NCBI GenBank assembly: GCA_045545435.1
Contig: JAZQAV010000027.1
Location: 1 to 14,957 of the forward strand
DNA length: 14,957 nt
DNA from: UMGS1502 sp045545435
GTDB lineage: Bacteria > Actinomycetota > Coriobacteriia > Coriobacteriales > Eggerthellaceae
Direction of reading: 5' to 3'
Positions 13,484 through 14,957 of this stretch are shown here, piece by piece (within the stretch, counting starts at the first letter, position 1; every line of letters begins with the position of its first letter). The notes beneath the pieces were generated by a model. That model did no database searches, was not told the origin of the DNA, and saw nothing but the letters and a program-made list of their open reading frames with translations. Both the position numbers and the translations under genes were made by a program.

Positions 13484-14957
13484 CTATCCCTCGAAGCTGT
13501 TCACGAACTCAATGAGGTCGTTGCGCGAGTGCACGTTGAGCTTGCGGTAAGCGTTTTGCTGGTGATAGCGAACCGTGCTGTTGGAAACGATGAGCTTGTC
13601 GGCAATGTAGGCACATGAGAAGCCTTGCGCGGTAAGAAGCGCAACTTCGGTTTCGCGGGCAGTAAGCTGGTACGCTTCGCCTATTGCTTCTACGCGAAGT
13701 TTCATCTGCTCTACGGGGCTCAGCGCGGGTTCGGGCTCGGACGCCGGAGCTGGCTTTTGCTCCTGTACGGGCGCTTGCCGTTGAACGGCGGCGGCTGGTG
13801 GCTCCACCGTGGGCGCAGGTGCACTTGCGGGCGCCGCTGCACGCGCAGGCTTCGATGCGGGGGTTTGCGCCACGAAGACTTGTTCCGACGCTTGAGGAGC
13901 TTCCGGCATAGACGCATGAACGGCCTCGGGCTCAACGGGCGCCGTGGGCGTTTGCTCCGCAGCAGGCTCGGAGGCTAAACGCGCCGCTTTTTCGACATGC
14001 GGAGCACGTTCCGCGCGGGCTTTTTCGTCAACCTGCTGCGACAACGGACGCGCCAACGATTCCGTCGCGCTGATAGACGAACGGCTATCACGCGCCTCGT
14101 TTGCGCCGTTCACAATGGTAAGCAGCACGGCGCATGCCGCAAAAACAACCAGCAAGCCCACGGAGGCCACCGCCGCAGCGGCAGTGAACGCCTGCAAACC
14201 CTGCGGCAACGCCTGCGCTATAACAGCGCCCGCACTTGCAGAAAGCGCTGCGTTGGAAATCAGCAGCACACAGGCCGATAACGCCGCACGCGGAATGCGA
14301 TCTTGCGACACACACGCGGGATACACCGACCACAATGCGTAGGAGGCACCAAGCGCCGAAGCGGTTGCGGCCGCATGGGCAAGCTCGTCGGCACCGCGCA
14401 TGAACAACAAGGCGATAAGCGCCAAGACAAACAGCGCAAACGACGGAATCCAAACGTTTTGCTGGGCAGCTTTCCCACGCAGAAGCAGCGCAGCGGTACC
14501 TGCCGCACAGGCAAGCGTAAGGCCAAGCGAAAGCGGAGCATCGCCCGCAGTTGGCACGTCATAGTAGCGCCACTGCATAATCGCCAGCATTATTCCCGAT
14601 AAAACCGAAATGGCCAGAACCATAACGACGCTGAACCAAGGCACGCGTGCGAGCTCTTGCGCACGCAGGCGGCCGTCAGCTTTGCAGGTGGCCAGGTCGG
14701 GATCGATGGAAAATACAGCCATTCCGCTCACGAATGCGCACATTACCGCAATCACAAGCACCATTGAGGAATCGGCCATCGAAGCCACAAGCAGCAGCGT
14801 TTCGGACACCAGATATGCCCCGAGGCCAACGTATGCGATGCGCTTTATAGCGTAGCTGGACAAGAGCATGATCCACAAATACGAGAGCACCGCAATGGCC
14901 GCACCACCGAACACGGAAGCAAATGAGCCTATCATCAGGGAGTTCTCAAGCGAGAAG
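13484..14957 (-). CDS. Membrane-anchored LuxR-family transcriptional regulator (N-terminus beyond window)
   Basis: The reading frame stays open to the right edge (codons before the ATG at 14935 read ...SLENSL), so the true start is outside and 490 residues are seen. The N-terminal part has about nine hydrophobic membrane segments resembling half or more of a 12-helix MFS-like sensor. A linker of roughly 150 residues rich in Ala, Pro and Glu (many EP, AP and PA pairs) follows. The last 65 residues are a LuxR/GerE helix-turn-helix: LTARETEVALLTAQG, ADKLIVSNSTVRYHQQNAYRKL, NVHSRNDLIEFV. This architecture is abundant in Eggerthellaceae and is thought to sense a small molecule at the membrane. The next gene downstream, the alkylsulfatase-type hydrolase, is a likely target by position only. 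Confidence 0.88.
   Translation of the reverse strand, partial: FSLENSLMIGSFASVFGGAAIAVLSYLWIMLLSSYAIKRIAYVGLGAYLVSETLLLVASMADSSMVLVIAVMCAFVSGMAVFSIDPDLATCKADGRLRAQELARVPWFSVVMVLAISVLSGIMLAIMQWRYYDVPTAGDAPLSLGLTLACAAGTAALLLRGKAAQQNVWIPSFALFVLALIALLFMRGADELAHAAATASALGASYALWSVYPACVSQDRIPRAALSACVLLISNAALSASAGAVIAQALPQGLQAFTAAAAVASVGLLVVFAACAVLLTIVNGANEARDSRSSISATESLARPLSQQVDEKARAERAPHVEKAARLASEPAAEQTPTAPVEPEAVHASMPEAPQASEQVFVAQTPASKPARAAAPASAPAPTVEPPAAAVQRQAPVQEQKPAPASEPEPALSPVEQMKLRVEAIGEAYQLTARETEVALLTAQGFSCAYIADKLIVSNSTVRYHQQNAYRKLNVHSRNDLIEFVNSFEG

Noticed and set aside
13625..14342. Plus-strand frames rich in Arg/Gly or Ala opposite the LuxR linker
   Set aside because: They mirror the Ala/Pro-rich linker codons on the minus strand and carry no recognisable features.

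Overview
The window looks like chromosomal DNA from an anaerobic member of the Coriobacteriia, most likely Eggerthellaceae. This is an inference from the gene mix: a membrane-anchored LuxR regulator, a selenocysteine formate dehydrogenase, nickel/hydrogenase accessory genes, a moderately GC-rich base composition and strong Shine-Dalgarno sites. No rRNA, tRNA, CRISPR array or insertion sequence was seen.

Left part (1-8719, all minus strand), formate and nickel metabolism. In transcription order: a small unknown helical protein and the nickel regulator NikR (8719 to 7913), the hydrogenase maturation protein HypE (7657-6635), a 2x[4Fe-4S] ferredoxin (6386-6198), a NuoF-tail/GltD-like iron-sulfur flavoprotein (5815-3974), a formate dehydrogenase catalytic subunit (3981-1198) and a FocA-type formate channel (975-139). 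The formate dehydrogenase is read through an in-frame UGA at 2844-2842. This is recoded as selenocysteine 380, and a SECIS-type hairpin follows immediately, so what looks like two ORFs is one 927-residue selenoprotein. The flavoprotein and dehydrogenase overlap by 8 nt and should form one enzyme. The enzyme would oxidise formate or reduce CO2, passing electrons through a chain of Fe-S clusters to a GltD-like FAD/NAD(P)H module and perhaps the nearby ferredoxin. FocA would move formate across the membrane. HypE and NikR imply a [NiFe]-hydrogenase encoded elsewhere.

Middle part (8797-11680, plus strand): an unknown 159-residue protein divergent from the NikR unit, a TetR regulator with a 21-bp palindrome just downstream of its -10 box, a TatD-family metal-dependent hydrolase, and a small highly expressed-looking thioredoxin-like protein with a CHVC active site, followed by a strong terminator.

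Right part (11953-14957, minus strand): a cytosolic metallo-beta-lactamase-fold protein of the alkylsulfatase type that lacks the C-terminal domain of the family, and a LuxR regulator with a multi-pass membrane N-terminus that runs off the right edge.

The intergenic regions carry several strong inverted repeats: 15 bp at 6116-6151, 16 bp at 11863-11896, 12 bp at 11753-11786, and paired hairpins at 1110-1177. They also carry short degenerate direct repeats at 1030-1095, 6068-6107 and 7709-7830.
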